Assembly: GCF_050948215.1 (NCBI RefSeq)
Contig: NC_135158.1
Coordinates: 1,777,822-1,841,821, forward strand
Origin: Halictus rubicundus
Lineage: Eukaryota; Arthropoda; Insecta; Hymenoptera; Halictidae
Reading direction: 5' to 3'
DNA: 64,000 bases
Within the stretch, counting starts at the first letter, position 1, and the number at the start of each line of letters is the position of its first letter. Below the pieces are notes generated by a model. The model searched no databases. It saw nothing but the letters and a program-made list of their open reading frames with translations, and was not told the origin of the DNA. Below are positions 9,921 to 19,480 of this stretch, piece after piece. A program made the translations under genes and the position numbers.

Positions 9921-11378
9921 GTGGGAACAAACATGAATAAAATGACAAAAACATTAAACAAAAAGAAGAAGGCGGGAGGAAAGAAAGGAAAGAAAGAAGG
10001 AAAGAAGACGGAGGTGAAGAAGGAAACGACCCAGGCACAAGGGGACACAGCTAGTGCCTGGGAAGACGAAATGGACTCAGGCGAGTCAGACCCAGAAGTG
10101 GGATTTGAGGACTTTTCATGGGGAGACATTCCCATAAATAGAAAAAGGAAAAATAAGCACTTAAGTGACTCGTGTGACGAGTCACAACTAAGACAGCTGA
10201 AAGAAGTAAAGATTGAGCTGGAGAGGTATGATGTACTGCCACCAACCACTGAGGAACTTCTTAGAAGTTTCCTCAGGGGCCTTACTCAGCCCCAACAAGA
10301 CAGAGGTGAAGATCTCCTCAATACCCTACTCAGGGAACATGAGGAGACCGAGACAGAAGCCAGGGAGTTCAGAATTGAACTCGCCAAGGATAACAAGGCG
10401 CTAAGAGCAAAATTAGACGCACAAAGGGAGCAGCGCTCCGTGCAAGACACTGTCATAGACAAAATAACAGAAAAGCTAAATGAGCTTTCTGCTAAAATAG
10501 ACATGCTTACGTCCGAGAAGAGTCGTGCCCAAGAGGCCCCATCCTCCAAGCCGCTCTTGTACTCGGACATAATTAAGGCAAACAAGACAACTAAGCAGCT
10601 GGCTAAAAGGACCCTTGTAGCTAAGTCCAAGCCAGCTGCAGCCATCTACCCTGTAAAGGGTAGTAAAATACAGAATAGCGACGAGACCAAGAAGGTACTG
10701 TCGGATTGTATCAATCCGACAGAACAGAAAATAAGAATCCGGAACCTGAGGAAACTCGGGAACTCCGGTATTCTTATAGAAACTGAAACAACCGAGGACC
10801 TTGAGCAAGTCCTCGGAAATAAGAAACTACAAGAGAAAGTGGATATTGGTCCCCTCCCCAAGAGGAGACCAAAAATCATAATATTTGGAATCCCCTCGGA
10901 GACATCTGAGGCGGAAATCCAAAAAGCAATCAAGAATCAAAATCTTGATCTTGAACCAGAGGCAAAATTAGAAGAGGAGTTCAAACTCCTCTTTAAAACC
11001 GGCAAAAAGAACTGTGAAGCCACCAACTGGGTGGCGGAGGTGTCAACTAAGACCCGGAAAATCCTGCTGGACAGGAACCGGGTCTTTATAGGGTTCCAAG
11101 CCTACGGGCTCAAAGATTACATTGCTGCAACGAGGTGCTTCAAATGCCAGTCATTTGGGCACGTTGCAAAGCATTGCAAGGCAAAAACCGACACGTGCGG
11201 GCACTGCGGTAAAGACGGGCATACGTATGACAAATGCCCGTCGAAAGAAGAGAAACCTTCTTGCATAAACTGCAAGAGAGCAGGCAGACCAGCCAACCAT
11301 GGTCTGCGAGACAAGAATTGTGCGGCGTTTAAACACGCAATAGAATTATGCCTTAGTCGCACAGACTTCGGCACTTAG
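9921..11378 (+). CDS. LINE ORF1 protein with CCHC zinc knuckles
   Basis: This intact 485-residue frame encodes an R1-clade LINE ORF1, a nucleic-acid-binding protein that coats the element RNA. Residues 1-45 are very lysine-rich. Residues about 85-200 are charged and coiled-coil-like, and 290-390 hold a conserved central fold region ending in the AATRC block. Residues 406-465 carry the knuckles CFKCQSFGHVAKHC, CGHCGKDGHTYDKC and a variant third one beginning CINC. The frame starts ATGAATAAAATG after CGTGGGAACAAAC and stops TAG. It matches the ORF1 at 12566-14221 in layout but clearly differs in sequence, so the two LINEs are different families. That it is undamaged beside a dead host element suggests a fairly recent insertion. 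Confidence 0.85.
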   Translation: MGTNMNKMTKTLNKKKKAGGKKGKKEGKKTEVKKETTQAQGDTASAWEDEMDSGESDPEVGFEDFSWGDIPINRKRKNKHLSDSCDESQLRQLKEVKIELERYDVLPPTTEELLRSFLRGLTQPQQDRGEDLLNTLLREHEETETEAREFRIELAKDNKALRAKLDAQREQRSVQDTVIDKITEKLNELSAKIDMLTSEKSRAQEAPSSKPLLYSDIIKANKTTKQLAKRTLVAKSKPAAAIYPVKGSKIQNSDETKKVLSDCINPTEQKIRIRNLRKLGNSGILIETETTEDLEQVLGNKKLQEKVDIGPLPKRRPKIIIFGIPSETSEAEIQKAIKNQNLDLEPEAKLEEEFKLLFKTGKKNCEATNWVAEVSTKTRKILLDRNRVFIGFQAYGLKDYIAATRCFKCQSFGHVAKHCKAKTDTCGHCGKDGHTYDKCPSKEEKPSCINCKRAGRPANHGLRDKNCAAFKHAIELCLSRTDFGT

Positions 11379-11809
11379 AGAAATAAAGGCAAAATAACCC
11401 TGACGATCCTTCGCAGGTAATACCTCAACAACTGGGTATTCGGGATCGTAGGGTGAAATAGTCATGAGAACGGCTACCACACCGTTGAAGAAACCTGCGA
11501 GAGACCGAGCGCTAAGTTGGTAACTCCGCCTCCTCGTGGCCCCCGCTGGTAACGCTCCTGGGTCGGCGCAAGCCGATTCGGTAGCGGCTAAGCGAGTTAC
11601 TTCCTGTATGGGACGGTCTACCTTCGTGATGATCCTTAATTGGTGAACGAGGGGTTTTTCCAATGCCCAGTCCACAACACCTACGGGCTGTTTCCTTTGC
11701 AACTGATGGAGTTAGGGGTAGAGAGCCAAACATGAACGGCTGACTTTTCCGGTATGGGGCGAATCCCCGAGGTACGGAACTCCCCTCACGGGGAGTGGTC
11801 AATACTACA

Positions 11810-11823
11810 TGTACCTGCAGCCC
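11810..11823 (+). repeat. LINE target duplication, middle copy
   Basis: TGTACCTGCAGCCC separates the 3' end of LINE 1 from the 5' end of LINE 2. It serves as the right duplication of one and the left duplication of the other. Confidence 0.8.
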
Positions 11824-12565
11824 GTGGCTATGACCCAAAAGTGAGTATGACCGGCAAAGTCCGATCAAGACTGGTACGCGTTTCATCTAGGCGTATCAGC
11901 GTAGCGGCAAAATGCCTATATTATGGAGAAAAGGCTGAAGGCATCATTTACTGCCAAACCTTCAGCCGCTGAGGGACACGGCCCCGGCAAGAAAAATGCC
12001 CCTACAAAAATAAAGCAATACGTGTCTAGGAGGATTTACTAAGGGATGAGCTCTATTCCTCGGAGAAGCCGGAGCTGTAAAGGGGCACTATATGTCCTAG
12101 CTGCGCTTGCGCCTCCACGTGGTCCCGCTGGATGGCAGGCTCTTCGGAGTCGAGCGAACTAAACGAACCGCAGTGGAGTGAAGGAGACAACCACTCAAAG
12201 TCCACGTCTCCCACGTGTTTGCCGTGCGTGGCGACCCTTGTCGTCAGAAAAGAGGATCCTGGGATCTGAGGGGGCCCTCTCCTGCGGGAGAGACGTCGCC
12301 AACACGTACCTTTGGCCATCTGTTTCGACTAGATGGGCGGCTAAGCGAGAAAAGTAACCCTATGCTTAGTCAATCGGCTTGGAATATCATGAGCTATTAG
12401 CGAGTGGTGTTCGGCTTGGGCGAGGAAGTGGATGGTGTTCGAGTAATCGGCGCCAATATCCGCGGACTATATTCCGGGTGATGTCCTAACCTAGCGGGAT
12501 GCAGGTTCCATTTGAGGGTCCGAGGAGGCCGGGACACGCAGCGGAATGAAATTACACTATGCTAT
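11824..12565 (+). other. LINE 2 5' untranslated region
   Basis: I see no coding sequence in these roughly 740 bases before ORF1. The region starts GTGGCTATGACCC directly after the target copy. It holds short inverted words such as AGGCTGAAGG near 11933 and CCTTCAGCC near 11960 that could form a hairpin. It is inferred to be leader and promoter sequence. Confidence 0.5.
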
Positions 12566-14221
12566 ATGGGTAATAAAAAGAATAACAAGCGAGTCAAGTC
12601 GGTGGGTCCAGCGCCCGGCACTGCCGGGGGTGAAATCACCGCAACAGAGGTGGAAAAGGTTGTTATCAACCAAACCACCCCTGTGTCCGATACCAAAATC
12701 GAGAGGGCCGAGGTAGATGACGACGTAGACGTTCTGACACCTTGCGTGCCCCTCGTAAGGTGCGATGCACTACTAGAGGTGAAGGTCGAGGCTGACGGGA
12801 AGAAAGCGGATGTACCGCAGCCAAAACCGGAACCGAAAAAGAAGACGACCAAGTCGTCAAAAAAGAAGGGCTCTTCCTCTACGTCCGGGAAGAGCTCAAA
12901 AGGTCAGGGGCAAGGTTATAACCTTGTCTCTCACAAAAATGGCACGGCGCTCAACGGGGATGAAAACCTAGAGCGCCAAGAAGACCATAATGAAGGAGGG
13001 GATAAGGAACCGGTCCCCTCCAAAAAGAACAAACTCGACACCGAGCCAGCACGAGGCAAGGTGAAGAGAAAGAAAAAGGGAAGGAAGTCGAAGGACGCGG
13101 CTTCCGGGCCCAAAGAAAGGACCCTCGATCTCGTAAGAGAAGAGGCCTTTCAAGAAATCTTAGCAGTCACAAAGATCTGCACGAGCGCGAAATCGCGACT
13201 TGCAAAGATCACGGCTAAAGAGATTATCGAACATGCGAACGCACTCAACGAGCTGGTGATGGAGCTCATTCTTCGGAATGGCTACCTCGAAGGGCAGCTC
13301 ATAGCGGCTAGAGCAGAGAAGGCTCGAGCTGCTGTGAGTGCAAAGACTGTGTCGCTGACTGCCCCGCGGTCAATGCCGACCGGTCAAGCTGGTAAGCGCG
13401 TGCAATCGACCTACGCCGATATGGTAAAGGTCGAATGCAAAAAGGTTTCCCAAGACGCGGTGAAGCCACCACAGCATGTGGTGAAGATCTTCCCGCCGAA
13501 GGGCAAGAAGCAGGACAGCGAAGCGACCAAGCGGACTGTCCTCTCCTTGGTGAAACCCAACAAGGAGAAGATCCGCGTGAAGTCGGTTCGGCGCATCCAC
13601 TCCGGTGGCATAGTCGTCGAGACTGAACGCAAGGAGGATCTTCAGGCTTTTACGGGGAGTAACAGCCTTAAGGATGCAGGACTCTCTGTCTCTCTGCCAA
13701 CCAAGAGGAACCCGTCACTAATAGTGTACGACGTTCCTCGAGAGTTGACGAGAGACGAGGTTGCTTCCAGTCTCTGGAAGCAAAACCTCTCCGAGATGAC
13801 CCAGAAAGAGTTTGCCTCTAACCTGAAGGTCGGCTTTCAAGTCGGTCCCAAGGGCAAGGAGGCGGCCAACTGGGTCATCGAAGTCAGTCCGCAGGTTCGC
13901 CGGCGGCTGAAAAGTGGGGAAGGCCGAGTTTACATGGGCTGGTCGTGCTGTCGTGTACAGGACTACGTCTCAGTAACTCGGTGCTTCAAGTGCCAGAAGT
14001 TCGGCCACACGGCCAACCGATGCAAGCACAAAGAAGATGTATGCGGTCACTGCGCCCAATCGGGGCATACCTTTGCCTCGTGCAAAAACAAGAAGAGCAG
14101 ACCCGTCTGCTCCAATTGTAAAGATCGAGGCAAGCCGCACGACCATAAGTCGAGAGACAAGCTGTGCGAGTCCTATCAGGTCGCATTACAGCAAGTAGTA
14201 GCTCGAACCAATTATGGTTAG
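12566..14221 (+). CDS. LINE 2 ORF1 protein with CCHC zinc knuckles
   Basis: The open frame extends from 12512. I prefer the ATG at 12566 (MGNKKNNKRVK) because the 18 residues before it are unlike an ORF1 start. The protein has a long low-complexity lysine-rich N-terminal half (KKKTTKSSKKKGSSSTSGK), a central conserved region and, at the end, CFKCQKFGHTANRC, CGHCAQSGHTFASC and a third knuckle beginning CSNC. This is the ORF1 layout of R1-clade elements, an RNA-binding chaperone of the retrotransposition particle. It stops TAG at 14219-14221, just before the ORF2 region. It is intact, whereas ORF2 is not. Confidence 0.85.
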   Translation: MGNKKNNKRVKSVGPAPGTAGGEITATEVEKVVINQTTPVSDTKIERAEVDDDVDVLTPCVPLVRCDALLEVKVEADGKKADVPQPKPEPKKKTTKSSKKKGSSSTSGKSSKGQGQGYNLVSHKNGTALNGDENLERQEDHNEGGDKEPVPSKKNKLDTEPARGKVKRKKKGRKSKDAASGPKERTLDLVREEAFQEILAVTKICTSAKSRLAKITAKEIIEHANALNELVMELILRNGYLEGQLIAARAEKARAAVSAKTVSLTAPRSMPTGQAGKRVQSTYADMVKVECKKVSQDAVKPPQHVVKIFPPKGKKQDSEATKRTVLSLVKPNKEKIRVKSVRRIHSGGIVVETERKEDLQAFTGSNSLKDAGLSVSLPTKRNPSLIVYDVPRELTRDEVASSLWKQNLSEMTQKEFASNLKVGFQVGPKGKEAANWVIEVSPQVRRRLKSGEGRVYMGWSCCRVQDYVSVTRCFKCQKFGHTANRCKHKEDVCGHCAQSGHTFASCKNKKSRPVCSNCKDRGKPHDHKSRDKLCESYQVALQQVVARTNYG

Positions 14222-14252
14222 ACACACCAAAGATAAATGATCTCATAGGCAG

Positions 14253-17200
14253 ATTCGATTTGTGCAGCATAATATGCAGCGCGCTCGGATCGTGACCGAT
14301 GAAATCATATCTTTGCTGCATACCAGGAGATCCGATGTGTTACTAGCACAAGAACCGTACAGCTGGCGGGGCAAATTGCCCGGACTGGGCTCAGCGAGAG
14401 TGTTCACGGAAGAAGACCAACCTATGGCAGCAACAGTTGTCATAAACCGGGATCTAACCGTGGTCAAACTCACGCATCTGTGCGACACGCATCTCTCCTG
14501 CGTAAGCGTAAAAGGCAATTTCGGAAACGTCTACCTAGTCAGCCAGTACTTTCAATGTTAGGAAGACATTGAACCAAGTCTGGCTCGACTGGAGAATGTG
14601 CTTGCTTGGAGAATGTGAATGTGTTTGTGCGCTAAACCATAACCGAGTCGTGATTGCAGCTGATGTCAATGGAAGATCTACCCTTTGGGGAAGTCCGAAG
14701 ACAGACGCGAGAGGCCGAAAGTTCGAAGAGTTCATGGACCGACACGACTTAGTTATTTTGAACGAGGCTGGTAGTATGCCAACGTACTCCAGCCCACGTG
14801 GAGAGTCCTATATCGATGTCACATTAGTGACTAACGACATGTCCGACAAAGTGTGAAACTGGAAGGTCCGAAGAGACCTAACATCCAGTGTCCACCGAGT
14901 CATTGAGTTTTCGTTGCAGTTCGCAGTAGAAAGGGAGAACTGGGGTCAATTGGGGCGGTTCAACCTGAACACTGCGAACTGGCCCAGATTCGAACGAACG
15001 CTGCTGGAAAGCAGGAGGAACTTAACCCTCCGGCCGAATGGCCGAGAGGAGGTCGAACGCCTCGCACAGGAAGTCGAGCAATCGATTATCCAAGCGTGCG
15101 AATCCTCCATGCGATCCAAGCGGTTTCACTCTAAATCTGTCCCATGGTGGACACCAGATTTGATGAGACGGAAGAAGCGGGTCTACAAATGTAGGCGCGC
15201 CTTCCAAAACCCGAGATGTTCGGAGGTCGAGAAGGCAGAACGGAAGACTGAGTATCTCGTGCAGAGAAAAGCCTACACGGCTGCCGTGCGAGCTGCAAGG
15301 CTACAAAGTTGGAAAAACTTTGTAACCGAGCAGGGGAACAAAGAACCGTGGGGTCTTGTTTACAAGATCACACGAGAAAAGCTGAATGTTGGAACAGTGA
15401 TGTCCAACATTCGCACAAATCAAGGACACACGGTGGACTTCGAGTCCCCGCGTCCGCGCTACTGGATGCGTTAATCCCGGACGATTCGTCCGAGAGCGAC
15501 ACTCCAAAACAAGCGCGACTCAGACGGGAATCCACCACCGAGCCGGCGAGTGAAGACGATCCAGTTTTCATGCGCAAGGAGCTTGAAGATGCGGTGAAAC
15601 GTCTGAAGAGACGCAAATGCCCTGGATTAGACCGAATAGAGCCGGAACTTGTAAAATGCTCGGTCGGAATACTTCGCACCGAGCTGCTTCGGCTCTATAA
15701 CCGTTGCCTTGAGCACGGGATCTTCCCCTCCAGGTGGAAAGTCGGCCCAATCAGAACTATTCTGAAAACGCCTGACAAACCGGAGACGGAGGTGAAGTCC
15801 TATCGACCGATTTGCCTACTATCCGTAGTAGGCAAAGTTCTTGAGAAGCTAATCGCTATGCGATTAGCTAAAGTGTTCCTAAGCTCGGAATACTCATCTG
15901 ACCGGCAATTCGGATTCAGACCTGGGCGATCCACGGAAGATGCCGCGGTAAAGCTGAGGGGTCTGGTGTCCAGCTGCGAAGATAAGTAAGTCATGGCGCT
16001 CGCCTTCGACATCTCGGGGGCATTTGACAATGTCTGGTGACCGAGCATCCTCAGCGAGCTGAGGAGGCGAGGTTGTCCACGCAAGCTTTATCGGCTAATG
16101 GTGGACTATTTCTCCAACCGTGTGGTGACCATAGTGTCCAATCACGAAGAAGTGAGGAAAGTCATAACCAAAGGCTGCCCACAGAGATCAATTCTCGGTC
16201 CAAGCTGTTGGAACTTAGTCTTTGACGGAGTTCTACAGCTCTTATCGAACACCGGTCTCGATTGCGAGCCCATCGCCTATGCGGATGACCTCCTCGTACT
16301 TGTCAGTGGCAACACGAGGAAGGAACTCCGGCTCAAAGGCCAAAAGGCAGCAGATGCGATTTCTGCGTGGTGCAAATCACAAAAGTTATCGCTATCTGCT
16401 CCTAAGACCGAGATGATCTTGCTAAAAGGCTCTCTGCATAGAGAAAGGCCGCCTGTGGTAAGGATTGATGGCAGAAGTATCGCCGTAAAGGATACCATTC
16501 GGTATCTCGGCGTATACTTTGACAAACAACTGGGAGTTACCTCCCATGTTGCGTACGTGAGTGCTAAGTCTATGGAGACGTGTAATGCGTTTTCAAAGAT
16601 TGCTCGTTCGAACTGGGGATTGGGACACTGGGCCATGGGTACTATGTACCGTGGCCTATTCGTCCCAATCGTGGCGTACGCTGCTGCGGGCTGGGCAGAC
16701 CTTCTCACGTTTGTATCGAGAAAAATTCTCATCAAAGCGCAGAGGAGAGATCTCCTTGGCTGCTTCAAGGCCTATAGAACGGTATAGACGGACGCGGTCC
16801 CCGTGATCGCCGGTGCGGTACCGATAGACTTGGTGATAGCGGAGCGAATATGCGCCTACAAGATACGAAAAGAACTTGATATCAAGTTTGAGACATGTCG
16901 TATTAGTCAAGCCGATCTGGCTTCCGGAGCTGTAACGCCCGCCGATGCACTAGCTGAGGTAAAGCGAGCAGCTCTGGCGGTGTGGCAACGGAGATGGTCA
17001 TGAACACTGGGAGTGCGGCGAAGTGGAAACACCTAGCCACATCTTGTACGTTTGTCCGCAGTACGCTCAAGCGCGAGAACTCCTACGCCAGGAAGCTGCA
17101 GCTAAAGGTCACCAGTGGCCGGTGCAGCCAGCACTCCTGGTAAGCGAAGCTCTATCCAAGAGCTTCCGGGACTTCGCGCGAGACGTACTAAAACTAAAGT

Positions 17201-17310
17201 GGAATCGAACGCGTGAACTATTGGACACCACCACACGGTTAAGATCCTTCGGGATCTTAACCCCTCGGGCCGGGATTCAAGCCCCTCCCGCTTATAGCGG
17301 GAGTTCCTAG
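14253..17310 (+). pseudogene. LINE 2 ORF2: endonuclease and reverse transcriptase, broken
   Basis: In order: an apurinic-type endonuclease (RFVQHNMQRAR at the start, LLAQEPY, then VVIAADVNGRSTLWGSP and YIDVTLVT); a linker with KSVPWWTPDLMRRKKRVYKC; reverse transcriptase motifs KRRKCPGLDRIEPELVK, SYRPICLLSVVGKVLEKLI, QFGFRPGRSTEDA, ALAFDISGAFDNVW and AYADDLLVLVSG; and a C-terminal Cys/His region ending HILYVCPQYAQARELL. The YADD catalytic pair is present at about 16277. Stops or shifts occur at about 14560, 14857, 15474, 15989, 16038, 16787 and 17003, so the copy cannot make a working ORF2. All domains are in the expected R1-clade order and length. Confidence 0.9.
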
Positions 17311-17503
17311 AATGGGTTGGACTCGAGGTGGCAGTGGAATCGACGTTGCTTGTCCCTCCACACATAAAGGCAGGCGACGAGAGAGTAGAGCCATAACATC
17401 TGGCATGACGAATATGAAGTAGAAACCGGTATGAACTGTATGTTCGAGGTACGGCGCAGCCGGGGCAACCCAAATAGAACGGGGCATGATCTACAACACT
17501 ACC

Positions 17504-17517
17504 TGTACCTGCAGCCC
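17504..17517 (+). repeat. LINE target duplication, right copy
   Basis: TGTACCTGCAGCCC follows the LINE 2 3' end and reads on directly into gypsy integrase coding sequence (VPAAHHNKKRVYF). Confidence 0.8.
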
Positions 17518-17810
17518 ATCACAACAAGAAGCGCGTTTATTTTTAAATCCCTGTATCAATGCTGGCATGTTTCCATGCGTAACATGGCCAAAAAGGCTCT
17601 GGAGAGACCACACTTGGGACCTCACAGAGTTCTTTCCCGTCTTTCTGATCGGGTATTTCAAATCAACGTAAATGGCACGTCAGAAAACACATCCATAGAG
17701 ATGCTGAAACTAGCTTTCTGGTCAACCCAGCACTGGATGATTCGATCGATATCGACCCTTTTTCGAGCGGTCTGGCCCCCGCCAATTTAGAGTCCTATTC
17801 GCGAAAAGCG
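17518..17810 (+). pseudogene. Ty3/gypsy integrase, C-terminal end
   Basis: The sequence continues the integrase frame interrupted by the LINEs: HHNKKRVYF, then after a one-base shift KSLYQCWHVSMRN, LGPHRVLSRLSDRVFQINVN and SIEMLKLAF. These match the conserved end of Ty3/gypsy integrase (F..KDL..C.HVF.R, GPY.VLSR.D..F.I.VNG, VSIDRLKPAF). The valine of VSID and proline of LKPAF are substituted, and the frame carries a shift, so it is dead. With the left part at 9240-9274 it shows that the LINEs landed inside integrase. Confidence 0.85.
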
Positions 17811-17978
17811 GTTTCTTTTAAATCGTAAATGTAACGAGACGCTGACCTAATCGCGTCATGCGCCAGAATCTTGTTGTGGTGGTCATTAAGGATGTACATT
17901 GTAATTGCGTTTTGGCATGTTGTTTTGTGTATTTTGCCCCCTTATTTTTGTTACTCGTGCGTAGCACTAGGGGGGGAG
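17811..17978 (+). other. Gypsy 3' untranslated region and polypurine tract
   Basis: Non-coding sequence follows the integrase end and finishes with a purine run TAGGGGGGGAG (17969-17978) immediately before the LTR start. This is the position and composition expected for the primer of plus-strand DNA synthesis. Confidence 0.7.
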
Positions 17979-18372
17979 TGTGTGGGCTCGCCTTTCCCCC
18001 CGACCGATGGTGGGGCATCGCGCCTGCGCGCTCGCCGTATTTCGGCCTATTCTGCGAGCCATGCGGAATGCTCGCCCCTTTCGTTTTGATCTCTCGAACG
18101 AGTCACACGTTTCTACCGGCGCTCAAATATACCACGTTACGTGTTAGTTAAGTAATATTGTACTCGCGAAAGATCCGGGCATCGCTTAGATGCGTTATCT
18201 TCAATTCTGTATTGCTCGATATCTCTCGCTGCACTTCGAGCGGGGAAGGTAAATAAACCAAGATCGTGGTGAATCTCCTTGTGGTGCTTTTATGACCATT
18301 GAACACGTGGAGAGGATGTAGGCTCTCCATTCTCCTTCTGTTTTCCACATCGGGCATCAAGTAGATCCTACA
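17979..18372 (+). mobile_element. Ty3/gypsy LTR, second copy
   Basis: This is about 394 bp, clearly the same LTR as 5426-5806, with TGTGTGGGCTCG at the start and GATCCTACA at the end. As a 3' LTR it is expected to be followed by flanking host DNA. Instead TTAGTGACCCGAATT follows, which resembles the primer-binding site after the first LTR. The LTR may therefore be shared with a second, now truncated, tandem element. Confidence 0.8.
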
Positions 18373-18560
18373 TTAGTGACCCGAATTCCTTCAAGGGTGT
18401 AGCGGTTTTGCTGCGAGACCGTTACCAAACTCGGATGCCAGAGCATCAGTGATCAGGATCGGAAACACGTGGTGAAATAAAGGCTTACGCAAAGTAACAA
18501 AACTAGAGATTGAACTTTATTGAAAATGGCGGCCACATGCGTGGTCGTCCACGACTTTAA
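18373..18560. other. Unassigned sequence after gypsy LTR
   Basis: The stretch starts with a degraded primer-site-like sequence and contains no frame of note. It includes TTGAACTTTATTGAAAATGGCGGCC, which looks like part of another LTR in reverse orientation, and it continues beyond the MITE at 19183-19340. Confidence 0.25.
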
Positions 18561-19178
18561 GGGGGCCGGCAGGCATTTGGCCTTGACTGTCACGCTATGT
18601 TACGCTTGCCTTTTTTTCTAGACATTTTACGTCTTAAATAAGTAAGTAATCAATTAAAAATGCATACCACCGTGTTTGTACATGTCTTTGCTACGTCTGT
18701 ACAGAGCCTTTTTTTCGATACGAACACTAAATCTCTCGAAATTAAGAGAATCTCACTGCGGCAGCCATCTTGTGACGTCATACTTGCTTCAGAAAGCGAG
18801 TTTTCTGCCGAATATTACAAATTACTCCACGATGAGGTAGAAATTCGCAATTTGGGCTCTGTACAGACGTAGATTGGACTTTTAGGAAACACAAGTGACC
18901 ACTTTTAAACTGCTCATTGCAATATTGAAGCGTCAATTTGTCAAGATTTTGACCCTTGCAAGTTCATATACGTATATTGCAGAGAGATTCTCTTAATTTC
19001 GAGAGATTTAGTGTTCGTATAGAAAAAAAGGCTATGGACGGACGTAGCAAAGACATGTATAAACACGGTGGTATGCATTTTTAATTGATTACTTACTTAT
19101 TTAAGATGTAAAATGTCTAGAAAAAAAGGCACAGCGTAACATAGCATGACAGTCAAGGCCAAATGCCTGCCGGCACCC
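18561..19178. mobile_element. TTAA-flanked palindromic MITE
   Basis: The 618-bp unit has near-perfect terminal inverted repeats of about 195 bp (18561-18755 against 18985-19178) starting GGGGGCCGGCAGGCATTTGG. TTAA lies directly on both sides (18557-18560, 19179-19182). TTAA duplications are the mark of the piggyBac superfamily, although usual piggyBac ends start CCC rather than GGG. The loop (18756-18984) has no coding frame of note. It depends on a transposase from elsewhere. Confidence 0.8.
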
Positions 19179-19182
19179 TTAA

Positions 19183-19480
19183 ACAGGCGCGAGCACAAGG
19201 TACGTCTGGACTGTTCGAAGACTGAGCACGAAGTGTCCTGCAAGTGGGGAGAGTGTTCCCCACTTACCGCCTTCTTCCTCAACGGTGAGGATGTAGTGTT
19301 GCCAACGGCGTGTTGGCGATTTCCCTTTTTTCTTTTTTTTTCCGAGGAGGTAATTTCGTTACGGATACCTGGCCCTGGGGGGGGGGGGTGGAACGGGTTA
19401 TGTGGGACTCCTCGGCAGGCGAGTGCAATGCCGAGTATACCCACTAACTCCTCCCCGTCCGTCCCTAGACTCCTGGAGCA
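19183..19480. other. Unassigned sequence with poly-G run
   Basis: No gene is recognised. The region contains CCTTTTTTCTTTTTTTTTCC (about 19324) and a run of 12-13 G at about 19377-19388 that may be misjudged in length by sequencing. Confidence 0.3.

Larger units (their letters stand above)
9289..11809 (+). mobile_element. LINE 1: ORF1-only R1-clade element
   Basis: The 2,521-bp unit is bounded by the 14-bp repeat at both ends. It has a 5' untranslated region with tandem GCGACAACCGCGGCTCTC-like words, one intact ORF1 (9921-11378) and a 3' tail. The last 90 bp (CGAGGTACGG... CAATACTACA) resemble the end of LINE 2 (CGAGGTACGG... CTACAACACTAC). No endonuclease or reverse transcriptase is present between ORF1 and the 3' end. 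It looks like a half-LINE comparable in design to mammalian HAL1, presumably mobilised by an ORF2 supplied from a relative such as LINE 2. An internal deletion after insertion cannot be excluded. Confidence 0.75.
11824..17503 (+). mobile_element. LINE 2: full-length R1-clade element
   Basis: The 5,680-bp unit lies between the second and third copies of the 14-bp target. It has a 5' untranslated region (11824-12565), an intact ORF1 (12566-14221), a broken ORF2 with endonuclease, reverse transcriptase and a C-terminal zinc-finger region (14253-17310) and a short 3' untranslated region without a poly-A tail. The R1 clade (R1, TRAS, SART, Waldo and others) contains most known sequence-specific insect LINEs, which fits insertion at exactly the same sequence as LINE 1. 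Confidence 0.8.
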
